From Paenibacillus baekrokdamisoli (GTDB taxonomy: Bacteria > Bacillota > Bacilli > Paenibacillales > Paenibacillaceae): a DNA stretch of 64,000 bases. Numbering within the stretch: the stretch's first letter is position 1; each line of letters starts with the position of its first letter. This document shows positions 53,255 to 60,255 of the stretch, piece by piece. The DNA lies in assembly GCF_003945345.1 (NCBI RefSeq), contig NZ_AP019308.1, positions 5,163,501-5,227,500 of the forward strand. The letters are read 5' to 3'. The position numbers and the translations under genes are program-made. A model generated the notes under the pieces. It was not told the origin of the DNA and did no database searches. It was given only the letters and a program-made list of their open reading frames with translations.

Positions 53255-53494
53255 GTTGATTCGCTGTTGATTTAGCAACAACACAAAATACGTTGTTGAC
53301 TTCTTGTCTGCATATATAGGAGAGATCCGAGCGTTGATTCCGTGTTGACTTCTAGGCATAAAAAATACAGAGCAACGGCGTCATTTCCGCCATGCTCTGT
53401 ATCCAAAGTGTAAATACTGATATGGTTTTTTCGGTCTTTACTCGTCTCCGGTGGCTATCGGGTTGTCGGGGTACGAAATCCAATCACTCCAGCT
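53255..53494 (-). repeat. Sulfurtransferase-tail repeat (copy R9)
   Basis: Minus-strand order: boundary at 53494, 125 bp after the sulfotransferase stop. S-D-S-W-S-D-W-I-S-Y-P-D-N-P-I-A-T-G-D-E and a stop follow, then an ATACAGAGCA/TGCTCTGTAT hairpin (53365-53402), GTTGATTCCGTGTTGACTTC (53333-53352) and a GTTGAT pair at 53255-53275. Confidence 0.8.
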
Positions 53495-53618
53495 GTCGGA
53501 TTGGCTGCTTGAATGCTACTCAGGAAACATCGAGATATATCTACTACACCATCCCCCCCAAATAACTACCCTGTGCCTCGTTCCCTGGGTGTTATCCCCC
53601 ATAAGCAACGACTCCGCA

Positions 53619-54350
53619 TTACCATTTTCTTGTTTCCCATCCCTTTTGGCTGTCTTCCCGAAACCTTTGCACCCACAGCTCGGAAACATCGTCAGCAAGT
53701 TTATCATACGACGGTGGGGATATTTTAATGCTTTCTAATGGGATATTAAGAAACTCCAAAACTCGCATAACGGTTCCCTCGTAGTCTAGAATAAAGTCCT
53801 CGTAGACAATCGTCAGTGGTACGATACCAGACTCGGAGAAGAAATCTTCGATCGCAGCTTCACACATCGTACTCTCGATAATCAGGTGGTTTATAGCGTC
53901 ATAGTTGTATTTATCCGCTATGTCATGCTCCTGGGGTTTTTCGCCGTAGTTGCGGTGCCATTCGCCGGAGACGATCGCGCGCCACCACGACACGGCCAAT
54001 CTGACTTTATTTCGACGCGTCATATAGATATGTTTATTGCAATTTGGAAATGCAGTACTCCACACCTCGGCTCTCGAAGTATCTTGCGGGAGTTCGAACA
54101 TCGCGCGGAATGCATCGATCCATCTTTGTTCGAAATTTATTTTCAACCCAAAAACACCGTTTGGCGTTGTCCCGAGCCGCCACAATTGTTCAAGATCTTC
54201 AAGTTTCAAAGTTGCCGGATCTTGATACTGAAAATGTAGCCATTCGCAGGGGTCACCCGCCACCCCTGTTGAAGCAAGTGCTTTATTAAGCAGGGTACTT
54301 CCCGTGCGTTGCGAAAACCAGATCGTATAACTTTGTTTAGGTTGATCCAA
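53619..54350 (-). CDS. Stf0-type sulfotransferase
   Basis: 243 residues. The PAPS 5'-phosphosulfate loop is at the start (YTIWFSQRTGSTLLNKALASTG), followed by DPCEWLHFQYQ. A 3'-phosphate-binding region (HIYMTRRNKVRLAVSWWRAI, residues ~107-127) and VYEDFILDYEGTVMRVLEFL near residue 185 complete it. This is the Stf0 (trehalose 2-sulfotransferase-like) family, which moves sulfate from PAPS to a sugar or lipid hydroxyl. The gene lies 16 bp after an APS kinase gene, which supplies PAPS. The acceptor is unknown. Confidence 0.9.
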   Translation of the reverse strand: MDQPKQSYTIWFSQRTGSTLLNKALASTGVAGDPCEWLHFQYQDPATLKLEDLEQLWRLGTTPNGVFGLKINFEQRWIDAFRAMFELPQDTSRAEVWSTAFPNCNKHIYMTRRNKVRLAVSWWRAIVSGEWHRNYGEKPQEHDIADKYNYDAINHLIIESTMCEAAIEDFFSESGIVPLTIVYEDFILDYEGTVMRVLEFLNIPLESIKISPPSYDKLADDVSELWVQRFREDSQKGWETRKW

Positions 54351-54366
54351 TGCATATCCCTTCTCT

Positions 54367-54942
54367 CTACCCTGACTTTATAGCGAACTTTTTGATTATG
54401 AAATTAACAATTACCTGCATACATTTCTCTATGGATTCATTTTCCGTGTCTATAGTGAGTTCAGGTTGAATCGGTGTTTCATAGGTGGCATCGATTCCTG
54501 TGAAATCTCGCAATTCTCCTTGTCTGGCTTTTAGATAAAGTCCTTTAGGATCACGTTGTTCACAAGTTTCTACGGAGCATTTTACATAGACTTCCGCAAA
54601 TTCCTTTGAATTAAAACGCAGTCTGGTCTTAGATCTAACTTCTCTTGAGGGCGAGATCATCGGGACAAGAACGATAAAACCGACATTTAAAAACATGACT
54701 GCGACTTCTGCAGCGCGTCGTAAATTTTCCCTACGATCATCTTCTGAAAATCCAAGGTCCTGGTTTAATCCTGCCCTAAGCTGATCCCCGTCGATGACAA
54801 CGCATTGGACTCCACGATTGAACAGTTCTTTCTCGACATAATGACTAAGCGTTGTTTTTCCTGAACCAGGCAACCCGGTGAACCAGACGACTCCACCCTT
54901 ATGTCCGTTCAGATGTTCTATGACCTTTTTTTGGATAAACAC
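54367..54942 (-). CDS. cysC: Adenylyl-sulfate (APS) kinase
   Basis: 191 residues. P-loop GLPGSGKTTLS near residue 23, then VIDGDQLRAGLNQDLGFSEDDRRENLRRAAEVA (the DGD and RRxNxRR motifs of APS kinases) and ISPSREVRSKTR. C-terminal LKARQGELRDFTGIDATYE PIQPEL closes the lid region. It makes PAPS from APS and ATP. Together with the next gene it forms a two-gene sulfation operon; no ATP sulfurylase is present here. An alternative role in sulfate assimilation is less likely given the partner. Confidence 0.93.
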   Translation of the reverse strand: MFIQKKVIEHLNGHKGGVVWFTGLPGSGKTTLSHYVEKELFNRGVQCVVIDGDQLRAGLNQDLGFSEDDRRENLRRAAEVAVMFLNVGFIVLVPMISPSREVRSKTRLRFNSKEFAEVYVKCSVETCEQRDPKGLYLKARQGELRDFTGIDATYETPIQPELTIDTENESIEKCMQVIVNFIIKKFAIKSG

Positions 54943-55049
54943 CGCCCCCCTTACTTGAATAATTATGTAAACAGTAGTAATGAAGGTAATTTTATAAAAT
55001 TTAACAGCTTAATTCTATGCAATAAACAGTTTGGAATTATTCTATACAT

Positions 55050-55085
55050 AAAAAAGTCACATCAGATACTGATCTAATGTGACTT
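55050..55085. terminator. Terminator between the CD3324-like gene and cysC
   Basis: AAAAAGTCACAT.AGAT / ATCT.ATGTGACTT hairpin with an A-run on the plus-strand left side, giving a U-tract for the minus-strand gene ending at 55095. Confidence 0.8.
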
Positions 55086-55094
55086 CGTAATACT

Positions 55095-55364
55095 CTAATT
55101 CAACTTTGTATAAACAATTTTCTTAACACTATCGCAGGAAAGAAAAAACTGTTGCGAAAGTTGATCAATCGTTGTACCCTCTGAAAATTTCTGGCGAATA
55201 TTATGGTTTCTTTGATTCATATATTTTCTGCTACCGGAATTTACGCCCCATCCCTTTCGTATTCCTTTAGGTTTAGGAACGTAAATCATGACACCATTAA
55301 TATATTTCTGTACTTCCTTTAATAATTTCTCTGGTAAGATAATGTCAGCATTAACGTATTTCAT
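55095..55364 (-). CDS. CD3324-like small DNA-binding-type protein
   Basis: 89 residues from ATG 55364 (MKYVNADIILPEKLLKEVQK), which has AAGGAG ten bases upstream; the longer reading to 55415 lacks an RBS. The start MKYVNA..ILP..LL.E.QKY..G..IY.P and the C-terminal helix-turn-helix-like IRQKFSEGTTIDQLSQQFFLSCDSVKKIVY match the small CD3324 family. Likely a DNA-binding protein of unknown role. Confidence 0.8.
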   Translation of the reverse strand: MKYVNADIILPEKLLKEVQKYINGVMIYVPKPKGIRKGWGVNSGSRKYMNQRNHNIRQKFSEGTTIDQLSQQFFLSCDSVKKIVYTKLN

Positions 55365-55723
55365 GATAACTCTACTCCTTAAAATATTATTTATTTCAAG
55401 GTAGCAAAGTCTCAATATAAACCGATTTCACCAATTAAGGTTTTAGGCGGTCTTAACTTATCAGCTCTATACAAACAACCGCCGTTGTTTATAGTGTAGA
55501 CTTTGCATAGAGCTTATTCTCAACTTCGATATCATACATAGCTTTTGGTTCACCTCCCTAGCAAGATGAAAAACTCAACATTGCTAATATAGCATAGGAT
55601 TTCCCATTTCGCCTCCCCTTTAACTTAACATCTTTGAGATCTCCAATGAGTCTTAGTTGTAAGTAAATATGCGTAAAAAGTGATCCGAGAGGATGTTGTA
55701 AATAAATTCGTTCTCACTCGACT
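55365..55723. other. Gene-free stretch with a possible tiny ORF
   Basis: A+T-rich. A strong GGGAGGTGA on the minus strand (~55552-55560) precedes a 16-codon ORF at 55489-55539 (MYDIEVENKLYAKSTL). Nothing supports its translation beyond the RBS. An ACAACCGCCG/CGGCGGTTGT-like inverted phrase sits near 55440-55490. Confidence 0.35.
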
Positions 55724-56091
55724 GTTGACTTTATGTTGGATGGTGGCAGCGTACACTTGAATTGTTGACTTCTTTACGGGCAAGAACCAGAGAAAAGCAT
55801 TAAAGCCGGGATTGTCATTTCATAATAGGTGACTATCCCGGCCCTTCGTATGTTTGTACAGGCACATTCTGATGAATACGAGCGAACGTTTGATTCGACC
55901 CGCTTTGCAAGTATTTTCAAGGCCAGCTCGTTGACTCCGTGTTGACTCGGAATCTCTCGAAGACCTGTACAGGTCATCTTGCGCCACAATGCTCTATATT
56001 CCAACTTCACAGACTGTTATTTGTTATTCGGTTCTTCTTCTTCCCCCACCGCCACCGGATTCCCCGCATAGCTAATCCAATCGCTCCAGCT
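55724..56091 (-). repeat. Sulfurtransferase-tail repeat (copy R10)
   Basis: Minus-strand order: boundary at 56091. Y-S-W-S-D-W-I-S-Y-A-G-N-P-V-A-V-G-E-E and a short tail to a stop follow, then GTTGACTCCGTGTTGACTCG (55930-55949). Next is a segment shared with copy R7 (TTCGACCCGCTTTGCAAGTA TTTTCA-like), a GCCGGGAT/ATCCCGGC hairpin (55802-55846) and another GTTGAC pair (55724-55742). Confidence 0.8.
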
Positions 56092-56305
56092 ATAGAATTT
56101 ATTTGTGATATGGTTCACCATATCACTCTGACGGCAAATACGTTCCGAGGTGCGAAGCCATTTCTCTCAAGTTAACTGACTCGATCGAGAAAGCTACGGT
56201 TCCATTGCCAACCATGGCACAAAGTAAAGACCCAAAGTTTGTCTGATATTATTACAACAGTAAATTTTACAATTATATAAGTTTTAGCTTTAGATTATAG
56301 TCATA
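56092..56305. other. Intergenic region downstream of the 56306 gene
   Basis: About 210 bp with no gene or clear hairpin, between the membrane-protein stop and repeat copy R10. Confidence 0.35.
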
Positions 56306-56920
56306 TCATTCTATTCTATTGATATCTAAATACATTTTAAAACTATCGCTATTTAAAAAATCCCCATAGTCCATATTCAATTTACTCATTTCCTTCTTAT
56401 AGTCATCATAATACATTCCTTCATTGTTTAGCTCTACTAAGAAGTTCATATGGTCCGTTAGAATTTTATTTATATTCTGAGATATATCTTTGTTAAAAAG
56501 CAGTTTTGACTCTCTAAGTAGAGATAATATTTCAAAATTCAACTCAGAAAATTCTTCTATTTCTAGTTGTGGTTCTTTCTTTAGTATAGAAGTAGTTTTT
56601 TGTATATTTCCCAATTTTCTATAAAACTCAAATCTATACTGATATTGAGATAACTTATTTGCATTTGATGCTATATCAGCTTGCTTATTGTATGTAAGAT
56701 ACTGTGCGATACCCACGACAATCAACGCAATTGAAAATACACTTGTTACTATAATATTGATTATTTCTATAGACATACGTCTATTTCCATTTTTATTATC
56801 TTTAATAGTTGATTCCATCTCCGAATCATTTCGAGAAGCAATAGCTGGTGTTGTCATCGTTTCAAGTGCATTAACTTCAACTTCTTTGGTTTCTTTTTCT
56901 ACTACATTGTGAATATTCAT
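56306..56920 (-). CDS. Hypothetical single-pass membrane protein
   Basis: 204 residues from ATG 56920 (MNIHNVVEKETKEVEVNALE), supported by GAGGTG; the longer reading to 56992 has no RBS. A polar ~50-residue N-terminus is followed by one membrane helix (IEIINIIVTSVFSIALIVVGIAQYL) and a helical C-terminal ~120 residues with coiled-coil character. I do not recognise it. Strongly A+T-rich compared with the flanking sulfurtransferase genes, suggesting acquisition. Confidence 0.6.
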   Translation of the reverse strand: MNIHNVVEKETKEVEVNALETMTTPAIASRNDSEMESTIKDNKNGNRRMSIEIINIIVTSVFSIALIVVGIAQYLTYNKQADIASNANKLSQYQYRFEFYRKLGNIQKTTSILKKEPQLEIEEFSELNFEILSLLRESKLLFNKDISQNINKILTDHMNFLVELNNEGMYYDDYKKEMSKLNMDYGDFLNSDSFKMYLDINRIE

Positions 56921-57303
56921 AAAACACCTCAATTCTTGACGTTGACTATCTTTGACTAAATCGAATTTATACCATTTTTTAGTTGAAGTCAAATTTCAAC
57001 AAATAGACGTTCCTATTTCAAATTTCGCCTTATTAATGATATTTAAATGTTGACTTTTCGTTGATTTGCTCCAAATAATCTTCATTTGTTGATTCAATTA
57101 TATATCATCGTTCGAGGAACATTGAATATGTTATAAAACAACAAAAGTATGAGAATACATTCAGTTCAGTCACGATGTAAACATTTTCTGAAGCCAATTG
57201 TTGACTCCGTGTTGACTTCGATTAATAAAAAATACAGAGCAACGGCATAACACTAGCCCTGCTCTGTATTCGTCTTCGCACACTATTACGCGCATTTCCG
57301 CAT
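56921..57303. other. Intergenic region containing most of repeat copy R11
   Basis: 383 bp with the promoter region of the 56306 gene on the left and the GTTGAC motifs plus terminator of the second sulfurtransferase gene on the right. No gene seen. Confidence 0.45.
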
Positions 57304-57360
57304 TTATTCTTCCCCCGTCGCTACCGGATTCCCCCCATATGAAATCCAATCGCTCCAACT
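57049..57360 (-). repeat. Repeat unit attached to the second intact sulfurtransferase gene (copy R11)
   Basis: The tail SWSDWISYGGNPVATGEE is the genuine end of gene 57304-58164. Then follow an ATACAGAGC/GCTCTGTAT hairpin (57231-57270), GTTGACTCCGTGTTGACTTC (57200-57219) and GTTGAC/GTTGAT at 57049-57068. Confidence 0.75.
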
Positions 57361-58164
57361 CCCCGCATACAGCTTCACATTCTTGAAGCCTGCGGCTTCC
57401 AACGCAAACACGTTCGGGCAAGCCGTAACGCCCGATCCGCAGTAGACGATAATCTCATCGTCCTGCGATATCCCATCGAAGCGCGCCCGCTGCTCCTCAC
57501 CCGACAACCAAGTACCATCCGGCGCCAAGCCGTCCTTCCAGAAGTGATTGATCGCGCCAGGAATATGACCCGCTACAGGGTCGATCGGCTCTACCTCTCC
57601 GCGGTAACGAGGCGCTTCCCGTGAATCAATCAAGACTACACCGTTTGTGCCAAGACGGCTGCGAACCTCATCAGCACTCACAACAAGCTCCTCATTCACA
57701 TGAGGCACAAATTCACTAGATGCCACTTCCGTCTGCAAGTTGCTTACTGGGTAACCAGCAGTCTGCCATGCAGCAAAGCCGCCATCCAGAATCGAGGCAC
57801 CTCCATCATGACCGAGCCAGCGCAGTAGCCAAACCAGACGCGCCGCCATTGCACCGCCTTGCTCATCATAGGCAACCACATGCGTGCCGTTACTTATCCC
57901 CGCATGCCCAAGAGCTGCAGCAAGTGCAGTCGGTTCAGGCAATGGATGCCTTCCTCCCTTGCGATCTTCACGCTTAGGCGCGGACAGCTCCCGCTCCAAG
58001 TCCAGATAAACGGCTCCTTCAATATGCCCATCCGCATAAGCTTTCTCACCAGCTAATGCATCACTTAGCAGAAACCGACAATCTACGATACGCACAGAAT
58101 CGGCCCCATCATTCTGGTACTTAACCAGCCACTCCGGTGTCACATACAAATTATTTATACTCAT
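57304..58164 (-). CDS. Sulfurtransferase, two rhodanese domains (mercaptopyruvate/thiosulfate type), gene 2
   Basis: 286 residues from ATG 58164, with AGAGGGG eight bases upstream (an in-frame ATG at 58170 is less well placed). Two rhodanese domains; active-site loop CGSGVTACPN near residue 243 with the catalytic Cys. Domain 1 has HIEGAVYLDLE and VAYDEQGGAMAARL; domain 2 has LIDSREAPRYRGEVEPIDPVAGHIPGA. It is paralogous to gene 1 but clearly divergent over most of its length. It stands alone with its own terminator. Confidence 0.92.
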   Translation of the reverse strand: MSINNLYVTPEWLVKYQNDGADSVRIVDCRFLLSDALAGEKAYADGHIEGAVYLDLERELSAPKREDRKGGRHPLPEPTALAAALGHAGISNGTHVVAYDEQGGAMAARLVWLLRWLGHDGGASILDGGFAAWQTAGYPVSNLQTEVASSEFVPHVNEELVVSADEVRSRLGTNGVVLIDSREAPRYRGEVEPIDPVAGHIPGAINHFWKDGLAPDGTWLSGEEQRARFDGISQDDEIIVYCGSGVTACPNVFALEAAGFKNVKLYAGSWSDWISYGGNPVATGEE

Positions 58165-58546
58165 CCACAATACCCCTCTCAGGCATAGGCTAACGATCTA
58201 CTGATCATTTTACCATGCCTGCCCAGCCCGCTAAAAGCAAAGCTTCTTCCTTCTACTTCGCAATTATGCCCATCCGCATATTGAAGGATAGACTCAGCCG
58301 GACTCACTATGGAATCAGCGATGGCACTGGAAGGAATACTATACACATGAACCACGGTTAGCTGTGCAGCTGAACTGTGCTTACTACCTTGTTTTCACCC
58401 GATGACGGCACTGCCTCAAACACATCTTCCCAAATTGGAAAATAGATTGTCTAACTGTACCTATCCGGCAGGTTCTTCTGCTATAATAGGCGTTATCTCA
58501 ACTTCCTTCCCAGCCTATGATTCCCCCACTAGGAGGCAACACCTGC

Positions 58547-59083
58547 ATGACCATACCGCCCATTGCCAGCACAGAAATATTCACGGTAACTGCACTATCC
58601 CCAGAATTAGCTGCAATGCTTTGTACTTGGCGCTATGACCCACCATTTGATTTCTACAATTGGTCGTCTTGGGAAGTGATGCTGCAGCTTGGCATTGAAT
58701 TTGGCGATGAGTATATTCGGGACAAGCAGTATGCCGCCGTTCTTGATCAAAAGGGTACATTTGTGGGATTTGCCCAGTTCTTCCCCCTGCTTGATGTTAC
58801 TCGGATTGGGCTTGGCCTGCGACCAGATTTATGCGGCAACGGTCTTGGACTTCCTATGGTGAAGGCAATCGTATCCGAAGCACTCCGCCGTTCCCCAAGC
58901 GATGAAATCGACCTTGAGGTCCACGTGTGGAATCTTCGAGCGATCCGAACCTATGAACAAGCGGATTTTATAATCACAGATACCTATCCCAAAAGAACAG
59001 CAGATGGACTCGTAGATGTCCACTGCATGACCTATACACCCCAGCCCCCAGCTGAGCAATTAAATGAAAGCTTTAATCCCTAA
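58547..59083 (+). CDS. GNAT family N-acetyltransferase
   Basis: 178 residues from ATG 58547, which has AGGAGG ten bases upstream; the earlier ATG at 58517 lies before that RBS. The acetyl-CoA loop is GLGLRPDLCGNGLGLPMVKAIVSEALRR near residue 95, and VHVWNLRAIRTYEQADF near residue 130 is the usual C-terminal motif. A RimI-like small GNAT of unknown substrate; WRYDPPFDFYNW near residue 25 is typical of a Paenibacillus subgroup. Confidence 0.88.
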   Translation: MTIPPIASTEIFTVTALSPELAAMLCTWRYDPPFDFYNWSSWEVMLQLGIEFGDEYIRDKQYAAVLDQKGTFVGFAQFFPLLDVTRIGLGLRPDLCGNGLGLPMVKAIVSEALRRSPSDEIDLEVHVWNLRAIRTYEQADFIITDTYPKRTADGLVDVHCMTYTPQPPAEQLNESFNP

Positions 59084-59092
59084 TTTAATGCG

Positions 59093-59135
59093 AAAAGCCC
59101 ACCTCCACGCATAATCTGCGCAGAATGGGCTTTAT
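59093..59135. terminator. Bidirectional terminator between convergent genes
   Basis: AAAGCCCA...TGGGCTTT outer stem with CTGCGCAG-containing interior, flanked by A and T runs. A close relative is at 60188-60235. Confidence 0.75.
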
Positions 59136-59164
59136 TTGGTGGTATCTCTTCTTTAATGCTTCAT

Positions 59165-60022
59165 TTAGTACGTATCCACATGTTGCTCCTCCAGCCAAGT
59201 ACGGATATTGGAGATCAAGTTTCCTGGATATGTATAATGATATATGTTTGCTACTTCGGTAGATAACCGACTGAATAACTCAAAAGAAACGAGCAGTGCT
59301 TTCCAACTATTGTTCTGATCGTATCCCCCGAATGTGTGCTTCAAATCAGCTGCTATATCTTTGTCAGCCCATTTATTGATAAATTTCCCTGCATGCCAAG
59401 TATCGTAGGTATCCCCGTGCAAGGCTTTTGCATGCCACTCAATCATCTGCAGCATTAACTGCTTACAATCCTGATCCCTTTGGTTGACTACCCACATTTC
59501 ACCGCGCAAAATTTGTTTACCCACATACATACAGGCAAATCCAAACATATTTACGATCTGCAAAAAAGCATCTTGGGTAATAGGATTACTCTGAGGGGCA
59601 ATTGTCATTCTCGGTACTAATTGTTGTCCCCTCCCCGTCTTGTCGAGAAGAATCTTGGCACCTCGCTGAAAGCCCTGAGGAATCTGATCATGTTCGATTA
59701 GGTGTTCAAGATCAGCAATAGGACGGAATAAAAAGTCAACTTGCAATCCTTTTTCAAAAAGAACGAGTTTTTCTGGATCCCCTCCAGCAGTTCGAAACAC
59801 AAAACTTGTCCAAACCTTTCCGATATCTAGTAACCACTCGTCATTTTGAAAATAGTAATCTGGATTAGTTGAGAAGATAACGACATCTAAATCGGAGAAC
59901 TCGTCAAACGGCTTATCTTCTCTAGCTCTTGACCCAACGATGTAGATCGCAATGATCTCATTGTTACATAGGCCCCAGTTAGATATACGCTCTTCAAGCA
60001 TCTTATACATATCTATCATCAT
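59165..60022 (-). CDS. Aminoglycoside 6-adenylyltransferase-like nucleotidyltransferase
   Basis: 285 residues resembling ANT(6)/AadK. The nucleotidyltransferase motif is IYIVGSRAREDKPFDEFSDLDVVIFS at residues ~26-52 (GSRAR and DLD metal ligands). Then GLQVDFLF near residue 113 supplies the third Asp. The C-terminal helical domain includes MIEWHAKALHG and WKALLVSFELFSRLS. AadK enzymes adenylylate streptomycin; many chromosomal homologues have no proven resistance role. Confidence 0.85.
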   Translation of the reverse strand: MMIDMYKMLEERISNWGLCNNEIIAIYIVGSRAREDKPFDEFSDLDVVIFSTNPDYYFQNDEWLLDIGKVWTSFVFRTAGGDPEKLVLFEKGLQVDFLFRPIADLEHLIEHDQIPQGFQRGAKILLDKTGRGQQLVPRMTIAPQSNPITQDAFLQIVNMFGFACMYVGKQILRGEMWVVNQRDQDCKQLMLQMIEWHAKALHGDTYDTWHAGKFINKWADKDIAADLKHTFGGYDQNNSWKALLVSFELFSRLSTEVANIYHYTYPGNLISNIRTWLEEQHVDTY

Positions 60023-60187
60023 TATCCTTCCTCCGCTTACATTGGATTCCGACCCCTAACAAGGTAATCGTATTATATAATATATACCCTTACTTCCGCC
60101 TAGGGATGTATTTTATCATCGGTATAGACTCACAACTTTTTGCTTTCTGCATGAATATTTATCGCAATCGAGCGACTAAATGAATGC

Positions 60188-60235
60188 AAAAAGCCCACCT
60201 TTCAACGCATGATCTGCGCAGGGCGGACTTTATTT
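60188..60235 (-). terminator. Terminator after the EAL gene
   Basis: AAAGTCCGCC..GCGCAG / ...GGTGGGCTTT on the minus strand, related in sequence to 59093-59135, 21 bp beyond the stop at 60256. Confidence 0.7.
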
Positions 60236-60255
60236 AGGTATGTATAAGTAACCCT

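Larger units (their letters stand above)
52508..53618. other. Long gene-poor stretch
   Basis: 1.1 kb holding the HAD terminator, a degraded secreted-protein remnant (52779-53074), repeat copy R9 and ~110 bp after the sulfotransferase stop. The first 150 bp (52510-52660) include GGACAGCTACC-like and GGGACAGCGAAAAG phrases that recall IS ends, but I could not identify an element. Confidence 0.4.

Noticed and set aside
32548..57219. Reading the GTTGAC motif as a conserved coding segment (V-D-S-V-L-T)
   Set aside because: Several copies can be read as C-K-Y-F-Q...V-D-S-V-L-T, but others have in-frame stops or frame changes before and after it, and downstream lengths vary. DNA-level conservation fits better, although the small ORFs are listed as weak candidates.
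32548..57219. Integron attC sites
   Set aside because: The repeats are direct, not imperfect palindromes. GTTGACT does not match the GTTRRRY/RYYYAAC core pair, and no integron-type integrase is in the window.
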